DNA from: Siphonodentalium dalli
Lineage: Eukaryota > Mollusca > Scaphopoda > Gadilida > Siphonodentaliidae
Direction: 5' to 3'
Assembly: GCA_032622095.1 (NCBI GenBank)
Contig: CP136061.1
Location: 121,036,754-121,100,753, forward strand
DNA: 64,000 bases
The translations under genes and the position numbers were made by a program. Below the pieces are notes generated by a model. The model worked only from the letters and a program-made list of their open reading frames with translations, ran no database searches and had not been told where the DNA came from. Below are positions 1-12,654 of this stretch, one piece after another; the first letter of the stretch is position 1, and every line of letters begins with the position of its first letter.

Positions 1-2917
1 TGAAATAATCCGACCTTAGGGAGACATCTCGACAAAGCTATATATATTTTAATATTCCATCTGTTGGTGGCGATTTGATCACATATGAATAGTTCTGCAA
101 CGAACGGCGCCCGTGCCTTTAATTATTATAACCAATACCATGTAATGATATGCATATACCTAACAACATGAAACGACATTCGGGAGACTCTTTAAATAAT
201 CCGACCTTAGACAGACATCTCAATATATCATTTTCCATGCAACGTGCAGCTTCTGGGTATCATGAGAGCATTTGGTATTAATAAAAAAATATCTTTTATT
301 GCTCATATTAAAGATACGGGCGGTGTTGGCGGTGGGTATGCTGTTAAAATATTCATCTCCGTCAAAAACCGCCATAAACAGAAATAGTAAAATATAGGCA
401 GAAGTTGTTGTTATATCATACAGACATATGGCATAAACAGTATGTTATTGTCAATTGTTTTCACTTTGTTGTGCAAACAAAAGGAAAAAAACCGTTACGT
501 TTCCTGACTATTGTATAGATCCGGATATGGTAAGCATAAAGAGCGTTGGTTGTTACTATTTTTCTTATATGGAAATAATGAAGAGCGTTTATATAATGTT
601 TGTGTGATTAACCAATATGATTGCGTTGTGTTATGTAAACAGAAGCAAAACTTCTGTAACACGAGCATGCTGTTGTTTACGCAATCATCGTACACATTGA
701 GGACAATACACTATTCGTGCGCTGATTACGTTTGCATATGAACAAAACTGTACATATTGTAATATTCCATCTGTTGGTGGCGATTTGACCACATATCAAT
801 ATTTCTGCAACGAACACGGCCCGTGCTTTTAATTATTATAACCAATTCCATGTACTGATATACATATACATATAGCTAACAAAATTAACGACATTAGGGA
901 GACTCTTGAAATAATCCGACCTTAGGGAGACATCTCGACACAGCTATATATATTTTAATATTCCATCTGTTGGTGGCGATTTGATCACATATGAATAGTT
1001 CTGCAACGAACGCCGCCCGTGCCTTTAATTATTATAACCAATACCATGTAATGATATACATATACCTAACAACATGAAAAGACATTCGGGAGACTCTTGA
1101 AATAATCCGACCTTAGGCAGACATCTCAATATATCATTTTCCATGCAACGTGCAGCTTCTGGGTATGGTGAGAGCATTTGGTATTAATAAAAAAACATCT
1201 GTTATTGCTCATATTAAAGATACGGGCTGTCTTTGGCGGTGGGTATGCTGTTAAAATATTCAGCTCCGTCAAAAACCGCCATAAACAGAAATAGTAAAAT
1301 ATAGGCAGAATGTGTTGTTATATCATACAGAACTATGCATAAACAGTACGTTACGTTTCCTGACTTTTGTATAGATCCGGATATGGTAAGCATAAAGAGC
1401 GTTGTTTGTTACTATATTTCTTATATGGAAATAATGAAGAGCGTTTATATAATGTTTGTGTGATTAACCAATTTGATTGCGTTGTGTTATGTAAACAGAA
1501 GCAAAACTTCCGTAACACGAGCATGCTGTTGTTTACGCAATCATCGTACACATTGAGGACAATACACTATTCATGCGCTGATTACGTTTGTATATGAACA
1601 AAACTGTACATATTTTAATATTCCATCTGTTGGTGGCGATTTGACCACATATTAATATTTCTGCAACGAACACCGCCGTGCCTTTAATTATTATAACCAA
1701 TGCCATGTACTGATATACATATACATATAGCTAACAAAATTAACGACATTAGGGAGACTCTTGAAATAATCCGACCTTAGGGAGACATCTCGACAAAGCT
1801 ATATATATTTTAATATTCCATCTGTTGGTGGCGATTTGATCACATATGAATAGTTCTGCAACGAACGGCGCCCGTGCCTTTAATTATTATAACCAATACC
1901 ATGTAATGATATACATATATCTAACAACATGAAACGACATTCGGGAGACTCTTGAAATAATCCGACCTTAGGCAGACATCTCAATATATCATTTTCCATG
2001 CAACGTGCAGCTTCTGGGTATGATGAGAGCATTTGGTATTAATAAAAAAATATCTTTTATTGCTCATATTAAAGATACGGGCGGTGTTGGCGGTGGGTAT
2101 GCTGTTAAAATATTCATCTCCGTCAAAAACCGCCATAAACAGAAATAGTAAAATATAGGCAGAAGTTGTTGTTATATCATACAGAAATATGGCATAAACA
2201 GTATGTTATTGTCATTTGTTTTCACTTTGTTGTGCAAACAAAAGGAAAAAACCGTTACCTTTCCTGACTATTGTATAGATCCGGATATGGTAAGCATAAA
2301 GAGCGTTGGTTGTTACTATTTTTCTTATATGGAAATAATGAAGAGCGTTTATATAATGTTTGTGTGATTAACCAATATGATTGCGTTGTGTTTTGTAAAC
2401 AGAAGCAAAACTTCTGTAACACGAGCATGCTGTTGTTTACGCAATCATCGTACACATTGAGGACAATACACTATTCACGCTTATTACGTTTGCATATGAA
2501 CAAAACTGTACATATTTTAATATTCCATCTGTTGGTGGCGATTTGACCACATATTAATATTTCTGCAACGAACACCGCCCGTGCCTTTAATTATTATAAC
2601 CAATGCCATGTACTCATATACATATACATATAGCTAACAAAATTAACGACATTAGGGAGACTCTTGAAATAATCCGACCTTAGGGAGACATCTCGACAAA
2701 GCTATATATATTTTAATATTCCATCTGTTGGTGGCGATTTGATCACTTATGAATAGTTCTGCAACGAACGCCGCCCGTGCCTTTAATTATTATAACCAAT
2801 ACCATGTAATGATATACATATACCTAACAGCATGAAACGACATTCGGGAGACTCTTGAAATAATCCGACCTTAGGCAGACATCTCAATATATCATTTTCA
2901 TTGCAACGTGCAGCTTC

Positions 2918-3280
2918 AGGGTATGGTGAGAGCATTTGGTATTTATATAAAAACATCTTTTATTGCTCATATTAAAGATACGGACTGTCTTTGGCGGTGG
3001 GTATGCTGTTAAAATATTCAGCTCCGTCAAAAACCGCCATAAACAGAAATAGTAAAATATAGGCAGAATTTGTTGTTATATCATACAGAACTATGGCATA
3101 AACAGTACGTTACGTTTCCTGACTTTTGTATAGATCCGGATATGGTAAGCATAAAGAGCGTTGTTTGTTACTATATTTCTTATATGGAAATAATGAAGAG
3201 CGTTTATATAATGTTTGTGTGATTAACCATTGTGATTAAGATGTTTTTTTATAAATACCAAATGCTCTCACCATACCCTG
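2918..3280. repeat. Inverted segment inside the satellite (stem-loop, about 320-bp loop)
   Basis: The stretch at about 3240-3280 (AAATGCTCTCACCATACCCTG) is the reverse complement of 2918-2957 in the same unit. The inversion replaces the normal downstream part of that unit, which explains the short 767-bp spacing to the next unit. Confidence 0.75.
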
Positions 3281-5625
3281 ACCATATTCCATCTGTTGGT
3301 GGCGATTTGATCACATATGAATAGTTCTGCAACGAACGCCATCCGTGCCTTTAATTATTATAAACAATGCCATGTACTGATATACATATACATATAGCTA
3401 ACAAAATTAACGACATTAGTGAGACTCTTGAAATAATCCGACCTTAGGGAGACATCTCGACAAAGCTATATATATTTTAATATTCCATCTGTTGGTGGCG
3501 ATTTGATCACATATGAATAGTTCTGCAACGAACGGCGCCCGTGCCTTTAATTATTATAACCAATACCATGTAATGATATACATATATCTAACAACATGAA
3601 ACGACATTCGGGAGACTCTTGAAATAATCCGACCTTAGGCAGACATCTCAATATATCATTTTCCATGCAACGTGCAGCTTCTGGGTATGATGAGAGCATT
3701 TGGTATTAATAAAAAAACATCTGTTATTGCTCATATTAAAGATACGGGCTGTCTTTGGCGATGGGTATGCTGTTAAAATATTCAGCTCCGTCAAAAACCG
3801 CCATAAACAGAAATAGTAAAATATAGGCAGAATTTGTTGTTATATCATACAGAACTATGGCATAAACAGTACGTTACGTTTCCTGACTTTTGTATAGATC
3901 CGGATATGGTAAGCATAAAGAGCGTTGTTTGTTACTATATTTCTTATATGGAAATAATGAAGAGCGTTTATATAATGTTTGTGTGATTAACCAATTTGAT
4001 TGCGTTGTGTTATGTAAACAGAAGCAAAACTTCCGTAACACGAGCATGCTGTTGTTTACGCAATCATCGTACACATTGAGGACAATACACTATTCATGCG
4101 CTGATTACGTTTGTATATGAACAAAACTGTACATATTTTAATATTCCATCTGTTGGTGGCGATTTGACCACATATTAATATTTCTGCAACGAACACCGCC
4201 CGTGCCTTTAATTATTATAACCAATGCCATGTACTGATATACATATACATATAGCTAACAAAATTAACGACATTAGGGAGACTCTTGAAATAATCCGACC
4301 TTAGGGAGACATCTCGACAAAGCTATATATATTTTAATATTCCATCTGTTGGTGGCGATTTGATCACATATGAATAGTTCTGCAACGAACGCCACGCGTG
4401 CCTTTAATTATTATAAACAATGCCATGTACTGATATACATATACATATAGCTTACAAAATTAACGACATTAGTGAGACTCTTGAAATAATCCGACCTTAG
4501 GGAGACATCTCGACAAAGCTATATATATTTTAATATTCCATCTGTTGGTGGCGATTTGATCACATATGAATAGTTCTGCAACGAACGGCGCCCGTGCCTT
4601 TAATTATTATAACCAATACCATGTAATGATATACATATATCTAACAACATGAAACGACATTCGGGAGACTCTTGAAATAATCCGACCTTAGGCAGACATC
4701 TCAATATATCATTTTCCATGCAACGTGCAGCTTCTGGGTATGATGAGAGCATTTGGTATTAATAAAAAAAACATCTTTTATTGCTCATATTAAAGATACG
4801 GGCGGTGTTGGCGGTGGGTATGCTGTTAAAATATTCATCTCCGTCAAAAACCGCCATAAACAGAAATAGTAAAATATAGGCAGAAGTTGTTGTTATATCA
4901 TACAGAAATATGGCATAAACAGTATGTTATTGTCATTTGTTTTCACTTTGTTGTGCAAACAAAAGGAAAAAACCGTTACGTTTCCTGACTATTGTATAGA
5001 TCCGGATATGGTAAGCATAAAGAGCGTTGGTTGTTACTATTTTTCTTATATGGAAATAATGAAGAGCGTTTATATAATGTTTGTGTGATTAACCAATATG
5101 ATTGCGTTGTGTTTTGTAAACAGAAGCAAAACTTCTGTAACACGAGCATGCTGTTGTTTACGCAATCATCGTACACATTGAGGACAATACACTATTCACG
5201 CGCTGATTACGTTTGCATATGAACAAAACTGTACATATTTTAATATTCCATCTGTTGGTGGCGATTTGACCACATATTAATATTTCTGCAACGAACACCG
5301 CCCGTGCCTTTAATTATTATAACCAATGCCATGTACTCATATACATATACATATAGCTAACAAAATTAACGACATTAGGGAGACTCTTGAAATAATCCGA
5401 CCTTAGGGAGACATCTCGACAAAGCTATATATATTTTAATATTCCATCTGTTGGTGGCGATTTGATCACTTATGAATAGTTCTGCAACGAACGCCGCCCG
5501 TGCCTTTAATTATTATAACCAATACCATGTAATGATATACATATACCTAACAGCATGAAACGACATTCGGGAGACTCTTGAAATAATCCGACCTTAGGCA
5601 GACATCTCAATATATCATTTTCCAT

Positions 5626-6200
5626 GCAACGTGCAGCTTCAGGGTATGGTGAGAGCATTTGGTATTTATATAAAAACATCTTTTATTGCTCATATTAAAG
5701 ATACGGACTGTCTTTGGCGGTGGGTATGCTGTTAAAATATTCAGCTCCGTCAAAAACCGCCATAAACAGAAATAGTAAAATATAGGCAGAATTTGTTGTT
5801 ATATCATACAGAACTATGGCATAAACAGTACGTTACGTTTCCTGACTTTTGTATAGATCCGGATATGGTAAGCATAAAGAGCGTTGTTTGTTACTATATT
5901 TCTTATATGGAAATAATGAAGAGCGTTTATATAATGTTTGTGTGATTAACCATTGTGATTAAGATGTATTTTTATGAATACCAAATGCTCTCACCATACC
6001 CCGAAGCAGCACGTTGCTGTGATTAATAGTTCTGCAACGAACGCCGCACGGATTAAGATGTTTTTTTGTTACTATATTTCTTATATGGAAATAATGAAGA
6101 GCGTTTATATAATGTTTGTGTGATTAACCATTGTGATTAAGATGTTTTTTTATAAATACCAAATGCTCTCACCATACCCTGAAGCTGCACGTTGCTGTGA
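5626..6200. repeat. Double inverted segments inside the satellite
   Basis: Two inverted copies of the GGTATGGTGAGAGCATTTGG segment, at about 5960-6020 and 6138-6197, follow a direct copy at 5626-5680 and precede another direct copy at about 6356. They occupy the position equivalent to the 3240-3280 inversion one higher-order period earlier, so the inversion was copied with the array and then duplicated again here. Confidence 0.7.
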
Positions 6201-8410
6201 TTAATAGTTCTGCAACGAACGCCGCACGTGCCTTTAATTATTATAACCAATACCATGTAATGATATACATATACCTAACAACATGAAACGACATTCGGGA
6301 GACTCTTGAAATAATCCGACCTTAGGCAGACATCTCAATATATCATTTTCCATGCAACGTGCAGCTTCAGGGTATGGTGAGAGCATTTGGTATTAATAAA
6401 AAAATATCTTTTATTGCTCATATTAAAGATACGGGCGGTGTTGGCGGTGGGTATGCTGTTAAAATATTCATCTCCGTCAAAAACCGCCATACACAGAAAT
6501 AGTAAAATATAGGCAGAATCTGTTGTTATATCAAACAGAAATATGGCATAAACAGTATGTTATTGTCAATTGTTTTCACTTTGTTGTGCAAACTAAAGGA
6601 AAAAACCGTTACGTTTCCTGACTTTTGTATAGATCCGGATATGGTAAGCATAAAGAGCGTCGTTTGTTACTATTTTTCTTATATGGAAATAATGAAGAGC
6701 GTTTATATAATGTTTTTGTGTGATTAACCAATATGATTACGTTGTGTTATGTAAACAGAAGCAAAACTTCTGTAACACGAGCATGCTGTTGTTTACGCAA
6801 TCATCGTACACATTGAGGACAATACACTATTCACGCGCTGATTACGTTTGGATATGAACAAAACTGTACATATTTTAATATTCCATCTGTTGGTGGCGAT
6901 TTGACCACATATTAAAATTTCTGCAACGAACACCGCCCGTACCTTTAATTATTATAACCAATGCCATGTACTGACATACATATACATATAGCTAACAAAA
7001 TCAACGACATTAGGGAGACTCTTGAAATAATCCGACCTTAGGGAGACATCTCGACAAAGCTATATATATTTTAATATTCCATCTGTTGGTGGCGATTTGA
7101 TCACATATGAATAGTTCTGCAACGGACGCCACCCGTGCCTTTAATTATTATAACCAATGCCATGTACTGATATACATATACATATAGCTAACAAAATTAA
7201 CGACATTAGGGAGACTCTTGAAATAATCCGACCTTAGGGAGACATCTCGACAAAGCTATATATATTTTAATAATCTATCTGTTGGTGGCGATTTGATCAC
7301 ATATGAATAGTTCTGCAACGAACGGCGCCCGTGCCTTTAATTATGATAACCAATACCATGTAATGATATACATATACCTAACAACATGAAACGACATTCG
7401 GGAGACTCTTGAAATAATCCGACCTTAGGCAGACATCTCAATATATCATTTTCCATGCAACGTGCAGCTTCTGGGTATGGTGAGAGCATTTGGTATTAAT
7501 AAAAAAACATCTTTTATTGCTCATATTAAAGATACGGGCGGTGTTGGCGGTGGGTATGCTGTTAAAATATTCATCTCCGTCATAAACCGCCATAAACAGA
7601 AATAGTAAAATATAGGCAGAAGTTGTTGTTATATCATACAGAAATATGGCATAAACAGTATGTTATTGTCAATTGTTTTCACTTTGTTGTGCAAACAAAA
7701 GGAAAAAACCGTTACGTTTCCTGACTTTTGTATAGATCCGGATATGGTAAGCATAAAGAGCGTTGTTTGTCACTATTTTTCTTATATGGAAATAATGAAG
7801 AGCGTTTATATAATGTTTGTGTGATTAACCAATATGATTGCGTTGTGTTTTGCGCATATTATGTAAAGAAAGGGAAAAACTGTTACGTTTCCTTGCTTTT
7901 GTTTAGATCCGGATATGGTAAACATAAAGAGCGTTATTTGTTCCTTATATGGAAATAATAAAGAGCGTTTGTATAATTTTGGTGTGGTCAACTACTATAC
8001 TTGCGTTGTGTTGTGTAAACAAAAGCAAAACTTCTGTAACATGAGCAGACTGCTTTTTACGCCACCATAGTGCACATTGAGGACAATATACTATTTACGC
8101 GCTGATTATGTTTGCATATGATCAAAACGATATATTTTTAAATATTCCTTCTGTTGGTTGGGATTTGAACACATATGATATTCTGCAACGAACGCCGCCC
8201 GTGCCTTTGATTATTATAACCAATGCCATGTACTGATATAGCGTTTTACAAAGATTAAACCAGGTCCCGCATTCGTGTATTGAGGGTTAAATTTCTCGCG
8301 TATGCTAGCATCTTAAATTATATCTAGTCATTTCGTAAGACTATTGCAAGAATATGGCTTCAAAATATAAAGTACATATTATGTATCTCCATAACTTTGA
8401 TTTTTAATAT

Positions 8411-8520
8411 GTGTCCCCCTAATACCGCATGTAGTGGTATTTATTGTATATGTCCCCCTAATATGGTTCATGTTGTATGTAAAATGACCAAACATTAGGG
8501 AGACGGTATTAGGGGGACAC
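8411..8520. mobile_element. Small MITE-like element with 16-bp perfect terminal inverted repeats
   Basis: GTGTCCCCCTAATACC at 8411-8426 is exactly inverted at 8505-8520, bounding a 110-bp unit. Internally TGTCCCCCTAATA (about 8451) and ATTAGGGAGAC (about 8494) are degenerate further copies of the same motif. No ORF. The target-site duplication is unclear. Confidence 0.65.
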
Positions 8521-8577
8521 TTGGTATATATTTTTAAATATTATAATAGTCATCACAAATGATATAATTGATGGTTT

Positions 8578-8706
8578 TTCGATTAATACCAAATGCTCTC
8601 ACCACACACAGAAGCTATGAAAATGCATAGAAAATGATATATCGAGATGTCTCCCTAAGGTCGGATTATTTCAACAGTCTCCCTAAGGTCGTTAGTGTTG
8701 TTAGCT
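8578..8706 (-). repeat. Inverted, condensed copy of the satellite unit
   Basis: Read on the minus strand this gives TAGCTAAC...CCGACCTTAGGGAGACATCTCG followed directly by ATATATCATTTTC...GTGAGAGCATTTGGTATTAAT. The array units join these two parts through an extra ~200-bp segment that is absent here. It may be an unexpanded ancestor or the opposite arm of the element that gave rise to the array. Confidence 0.75.
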
Positions 8707-8728
8707 ATATATATATATATATATATTC
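8706..8728. repeat. (TA)n microsatellite
   Basis: Pure alternating TA tract next to the inverted satellite fragment. Similar tracts occur near 9759-9796 and 20881-20900. Confidence 0.85.
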
Positions 8729-8865
8729 ACATTTATTCGGTTCAGAAATAAGCCCAAAGTGAGCTTATTTTATTTTTGTTTGGTATTTTTTATTTATTTA
8801 ATTAAATGCTTTTAAATCAAAATTTAGAAAAACTAATGCCGTTTAACCTCCGCCATGATACCCCG

Positions 8866-8945
8866 AGTCACCGCACCAAGTTTGGTTAAAATCGGACCAG
8901 CAGTCTGGGAGAAAAACCCGATCAGACAGACAGACGGACATATCA
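8866..8945 (+). repeat. Dispersed repeat tail ending in (CAGA)n
   Basis: It contains CCAAGTTTGGTTAAAATCGG, then AGCAGTCTGGGAGAAAAAC and a CAGACAGACAGACGGACA tail. This resembles the 3' ends of short retroelements common in invertebrate genomes. A related opening (ACCAAATTTGATTCAGATCGG) appears at the right edge of the window near 63,969. Confidence 0.45.
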
Positions 8946-9084
8946 TACTCTTATATATATATTAGATGACCATATACAGGTATAGACAAATATCCATGCA
9001 AATTTGTGTGCGTGTTGTTAACATTATACACATTTATATAATTGTTGTGACATGTGTTATCGGTCCCTTGTATAAATACTAGCA

Positions 9085-9177
9085 GATTAGCCCACAGGTC
9101 CCCTGGTGCGATACCACCCCTACAATTATATATACTAATAGGGGTGGTATCGCACCAGGGGACCTTTGGATTAGCCC
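9085..9177. mobile_element. Hairpin element with 27-bp perfect arms and flanking 9-bp direct repeats
   Basis: AGGTCCCCTGGTGCGATACC begins a 27-bp arm at 9096-9122 that is exactly inverted at 9139-9165 with a 16-bp loop. GATTAGCCC at 9085-9093 and again at 9169-9177 looks like a target-site duplication, although 2-3 extra bases separate it from the arms. Nine-base duplications are typical of Mutator-like elements, but without an encoded transposase the class stays open. Confidence 0.65.
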
Positions 9178-9239
9178 GCCACTGGCGGGATTGGTCCCAT
9201 AGCTTGGGTCGATCCATTTTTTTTCAAAGGTAACCCCGT

Positions 9240-9545
9240 ACGTCGCTGCCACCGCTGATGCCCGAAATATCGCCCAAGGTCATTTTCGGGAACCCGTGTC
9301 AAGGTCATGTTGGGTGGACAAAATAACCCGACAAAAATATTTCCCGTCCCGAGTTGACCATACATAACAAATTTCACATCGATGTCACCGCTGACTATCG
9401 AGATATCACCCAAGGTCATTTGTGGATACCCGTTTCAAGGTCAAGGTCACCTCGGTCGGACAAACTGACCCGACGAAAATCTCCCCCGTCCCTTGGAACC
9501 CCTAAGTACGAAATTTCGTCTCGATATCCCCAGTTTCCGAGCGAG
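9240..9545. repeat. Two diverged tandem copies of a ~135-bp repeat
   Basis: CACCGCTGATGCCCGAAATATCGCCCAAGGTCATT near 9250 is echoed by CACCGCTGACTATCGAGATATCACCCAAGGTCATT near 9387, followed in both copies by AACCCG(T) plus CAAGGTCA and a GGACAAA..GACCCGAC(G/A)AAAA block. The 138-codon ORF crossing this area reads through the repeat and I do not regard it as a gene. Confidence 0.6.
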
Positions 9546-9899
9546 ACGATCAAATGCCATATTTTCACTAATGTAGATAAACGCTCACTAATTATCACGC
9601 GATTAACCCATCATTCACCATTACGGTGGCAGTTGAAGGGCGAAGGAGTGCTCGGACGTTCTCAGAAGCGGTGCGATGACACTTCCCGCGTGTTTTTATC
9701 CTTAGATAGCAAGTTTGGGCTCAATCGGTCAAGCCGTTTTCGAGTCTATAAAGGACATACATATATATAGCTATATATATACATATATATATATATACGT
9801 TTGTCTCAAAATATATAGTAGAAGATTTATATATGTTACTGGGCGTTCCAACTTAACTGATGGCTTTGCTATATACAAACAATCAACAATCAATTTGTA

Positions 9900-10493
9900 T
9901 ATACGTACCTGATAGTATAGACCTGAATTGTTGGGCTTCTGTAAAATGAATAAGTTAAAAATGAGCGGAACTATATTTGTGATGACGATATATTATAAAT
10001 GATAATACATTACAGATAACTGCAAGCTCACCCAGTCATCTCTATTGCAAAGTAACATTTTTACTACCGATCAAATATAATGTCAGAAACGGAATAAGAC
10101 TTTATATCTTCCTGGTAGAACTTACAACAACAATCTTTCTATGGTACTCCTTTTCAAGCCAACTTGCAACCATTATTAAAAAAAACGGGAGTATGCTATA
10201 GGTGTTCCTATGCGGTCATATTCCATACTGCTAAATGGATAATTTGATGCATCGTTATTATAAGGTATATGCATCCAATTTTACAAAAAACAAATGATAC
10301 ATATCCCCGCATATCCCCTGCATATCCAGTGATGTATCATTTTCCCGTTCAAGCTATTAAATGAGCCGAACGTGTGTTTTGGCTATTTGGCTCTAACACA
10401 TTTTAAGCTCATAACATCTCAGGACAGTGAACTCAGTCTTGACGTTCGAGTCACTGTTGACATTATGTGGACATATCCATGACATATCAGTTG
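9900..10493. other. Non-coding stretch, nothing recognised
   Basis: AT-rich sequence with no repeat pairing, splice-bounded exon or RNA gene that I could support. Confidence 0.5.
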
Positions 10494-12654
10494 TTAAAGA
10501 CCAACGGAAATCAGAAAAAAATATACTACCTTATTATTTGTTGAAATGTGATTTATTTGCTGCCAAATAAGGTTCTAAACATGCATCCATTTTTATTTCA
10601 CAATAACATTTTCGTGAACACATTTAATGATATTTTGAAAGAAATAGCTATATTATTGTTTACGTTTGTGATCAGCCGCTTCACGAGGTAATCTCCCTTG
10701 GTTCATGACGTCATCGCGGGTACCAGTCATGACAGATGGAAGCCGTTATGAATCAAGGAGTATATATTTTGGAATAATGAGTATAAAATCAGATTGTAAA
10801 ACAAAAATCCAAATCACGTTCCACGCAAAATGTCAGACCAATTGAATTTATACTCCATGGAACGCAAGCAAATCAAAGTAAATTTCTTAAATTGACTGAA
10901 CAGCAGTGATTAACGGTTTGACATTGGCGAGTACAAGTGAAGTGTACTGTAATCTGTACACCAGTTGATTCAACAGTGACGTTGGCGTTATTTTAATACT
11001 CACAAAAATCGAATCATTATACCAAAATGACGCCCATAGAACATCCAAAACAAACTATTCCCCTTACTTTTAAAAGAAAGAGATCATCCCATCCATTTCT
11101 GTCATTGATATGAATCAAATTCCGATGGAAATCGGCTTTTTGAAATGTAAACACAACCTAAATAATGCCACGTGACTCGTAAGTGTGGTCGCCTGGAAAA
11201 GTTTTCCGATCATTGCGCCATATCAAGTTCGTGGAACTAAATACAAAATTATCAATCAGAAATGGATACATTCTATGCTGTTTTTCATTACGAGATTATA
11301 ACTGTTTTAAACTGTTATGCAAAATTGCGATTTTTTATTACCCGAGTAGGACAACTCGAAAAGGTCGAAATATTTTGTAGATCGTATCTTGAAGCACGTG
11401 GTTTGTGCACCGATGTGATTGATTCTTCATCGATGTGCAACAGGCACGGTTGGATATCGGTAGGGTATCGGACAATAAAGTGAAAAGTAAGAGTGGAATT
11501 TAGATTGCGTGTGTGTTAAACTCCAAGACATAGACGGTACACACGCGATAGGAAAAAAGAATATTCTATATTGAGGTTGAGCACAATGTTTTTTTAATTG
11601 CCATGGTATAATTATTTAATCAGAGTATATGCCTATCTTCAGAGCCGCTTTGGTTGAAAATTGTGACTTGACATCGCGCTGGCGTAGAACAATTTAAATT
11701 GCGATAGATTTACTTTTATCAGAATCCCACAACAAAACGGCAAAACGGCATCACAGAAAAAAAAATCTTGAACGTGGCAACATTTTGAGGTCTATTTTTG
11801 GCCGAAAAATACGTCATCATGAAATTAAAAAAATATTTTTAATAAACTGCATGAATCTGTCTGACATTGATCCTTTTGAGCTCAATTAATTTATAAATTA
11901 CGTATTGCTCCAACAGCATATGAAAGATAAAATAAATGGTATTTGCGTGCAACGGCTGTATTATTGAATACCAGCCAGGATTTTGAAAAATCTAATTTTC
12001 GTTAATTTTGACGAAAATTCACGCACATTTTCCCATTCAACTGCAGTTTATTGGACCGAAAAATAATAGCCATCATATAGGCAATCCAATTTCTTTTGGA
12101 TAGATAACTCCAGAATGTATATAATTCTCGTGTACGGGTACTTTTCCCATGATTCTATCACAAGAACTATTTTACAATGAAATTTACAACTTCTATATAC
12201 CGGTATGCCTAACTCAGCTAAAGAATCAGTTATAGACAGAGTAATTAACAGTGCAAAACGTGCCGTTTTATTATTATTATTTACCAGGAAAAAACAACGT
12301 GATATGTTGACGTTCTTATATTGAAATTGCGATCACTATACTATCATATACCGATACACTTTTTACCGCATGGATATAAATTCCCTCTGTTTACATGACA
12401 TAGATATTACATCGAGCGGTGTTGTAAGAAATTCCTTCTCGCGATGACATCACGTCACGTGCCCCTCCATCGACCACGTGGTGCGCGTTGTTAAACCAAA
12501 ACAAAACTCTGGCGACATTTTTGGCAGTCAAATTAAAGATAATGACTGGGTATATTTTGACGGGTTTTTTTGCATTGCTGTTCAGTGGGAAATTAAATAG
12601 ATGCGTTGAATGGGGAAACTAAAGAAACTAATGTACTGTTCAGTTGGTCTTTAA
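10494..12654. mobile_element. 2.16-kb TTAA-flanked non-autonomous element (inferred)
   Basis: TTAA at 10494-10497 is followed by AGACCAAC. At the other end GTTGGTCT is followed by TTAA at 12651-12654. This gives 8-bp perfect terminal inverted repeats inside a TTAA duplication, the target preference known for piggyBac-type transposons. Sequences near both ends share weak inverted similarity, such as GCTGCCAAATAA near the left end and TTGACTGCCAAAAATG near the right end on the opposite strand. No transposase ORF is visible; the small ORFs at 11,183-11,483 have no recognisable domain. The TIRs are short, so the call is tentative. Confidence 0.4.

Larger units (their letters stand above)
1..8240 (+). 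repeat. Complex satellite array, about nine units, running off the left edge
   Basis: The landmark GTATAGATCCGGATATGG recurs at about 514, 1370, 2274, 3126, 3893, 4995, 5848, 6627 and 7731, with spacings of roughly 855, 904, 852, 767, 1102, 853, 779 and 1104 bp. The spacing triplet 852/767/1102 is followed by 853/779/1104, which indicates a higher-order period of about 2.72 kb. Each unit carries paired segments containing CCGACCTTAGG(G/C)AGACATCTC about 200 bp apart and one or more copies of CGTGCCTTTAATTATTATAA. Both strands hold repeated 60-90-codon ORFs, but these simply copy the repeat and show no domain or codon signal, so I do not call genes. The array is cut by the window start and decays after about 8,000. 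Confidence 0.93.

Noticed and set aside
495-7958. Repeated 66- to 91-codon ORFs on both strands of the satellite array
   Set aside because: They recur only because the DNA repeats. Overlapping ORFs on opposite strands, no domain, no splice or start context.
9354-9770. 138-codon plus-strand ORF
   Set aside because: It runs through two tandem copies of a dispersed repeat and has no recognisable domain.
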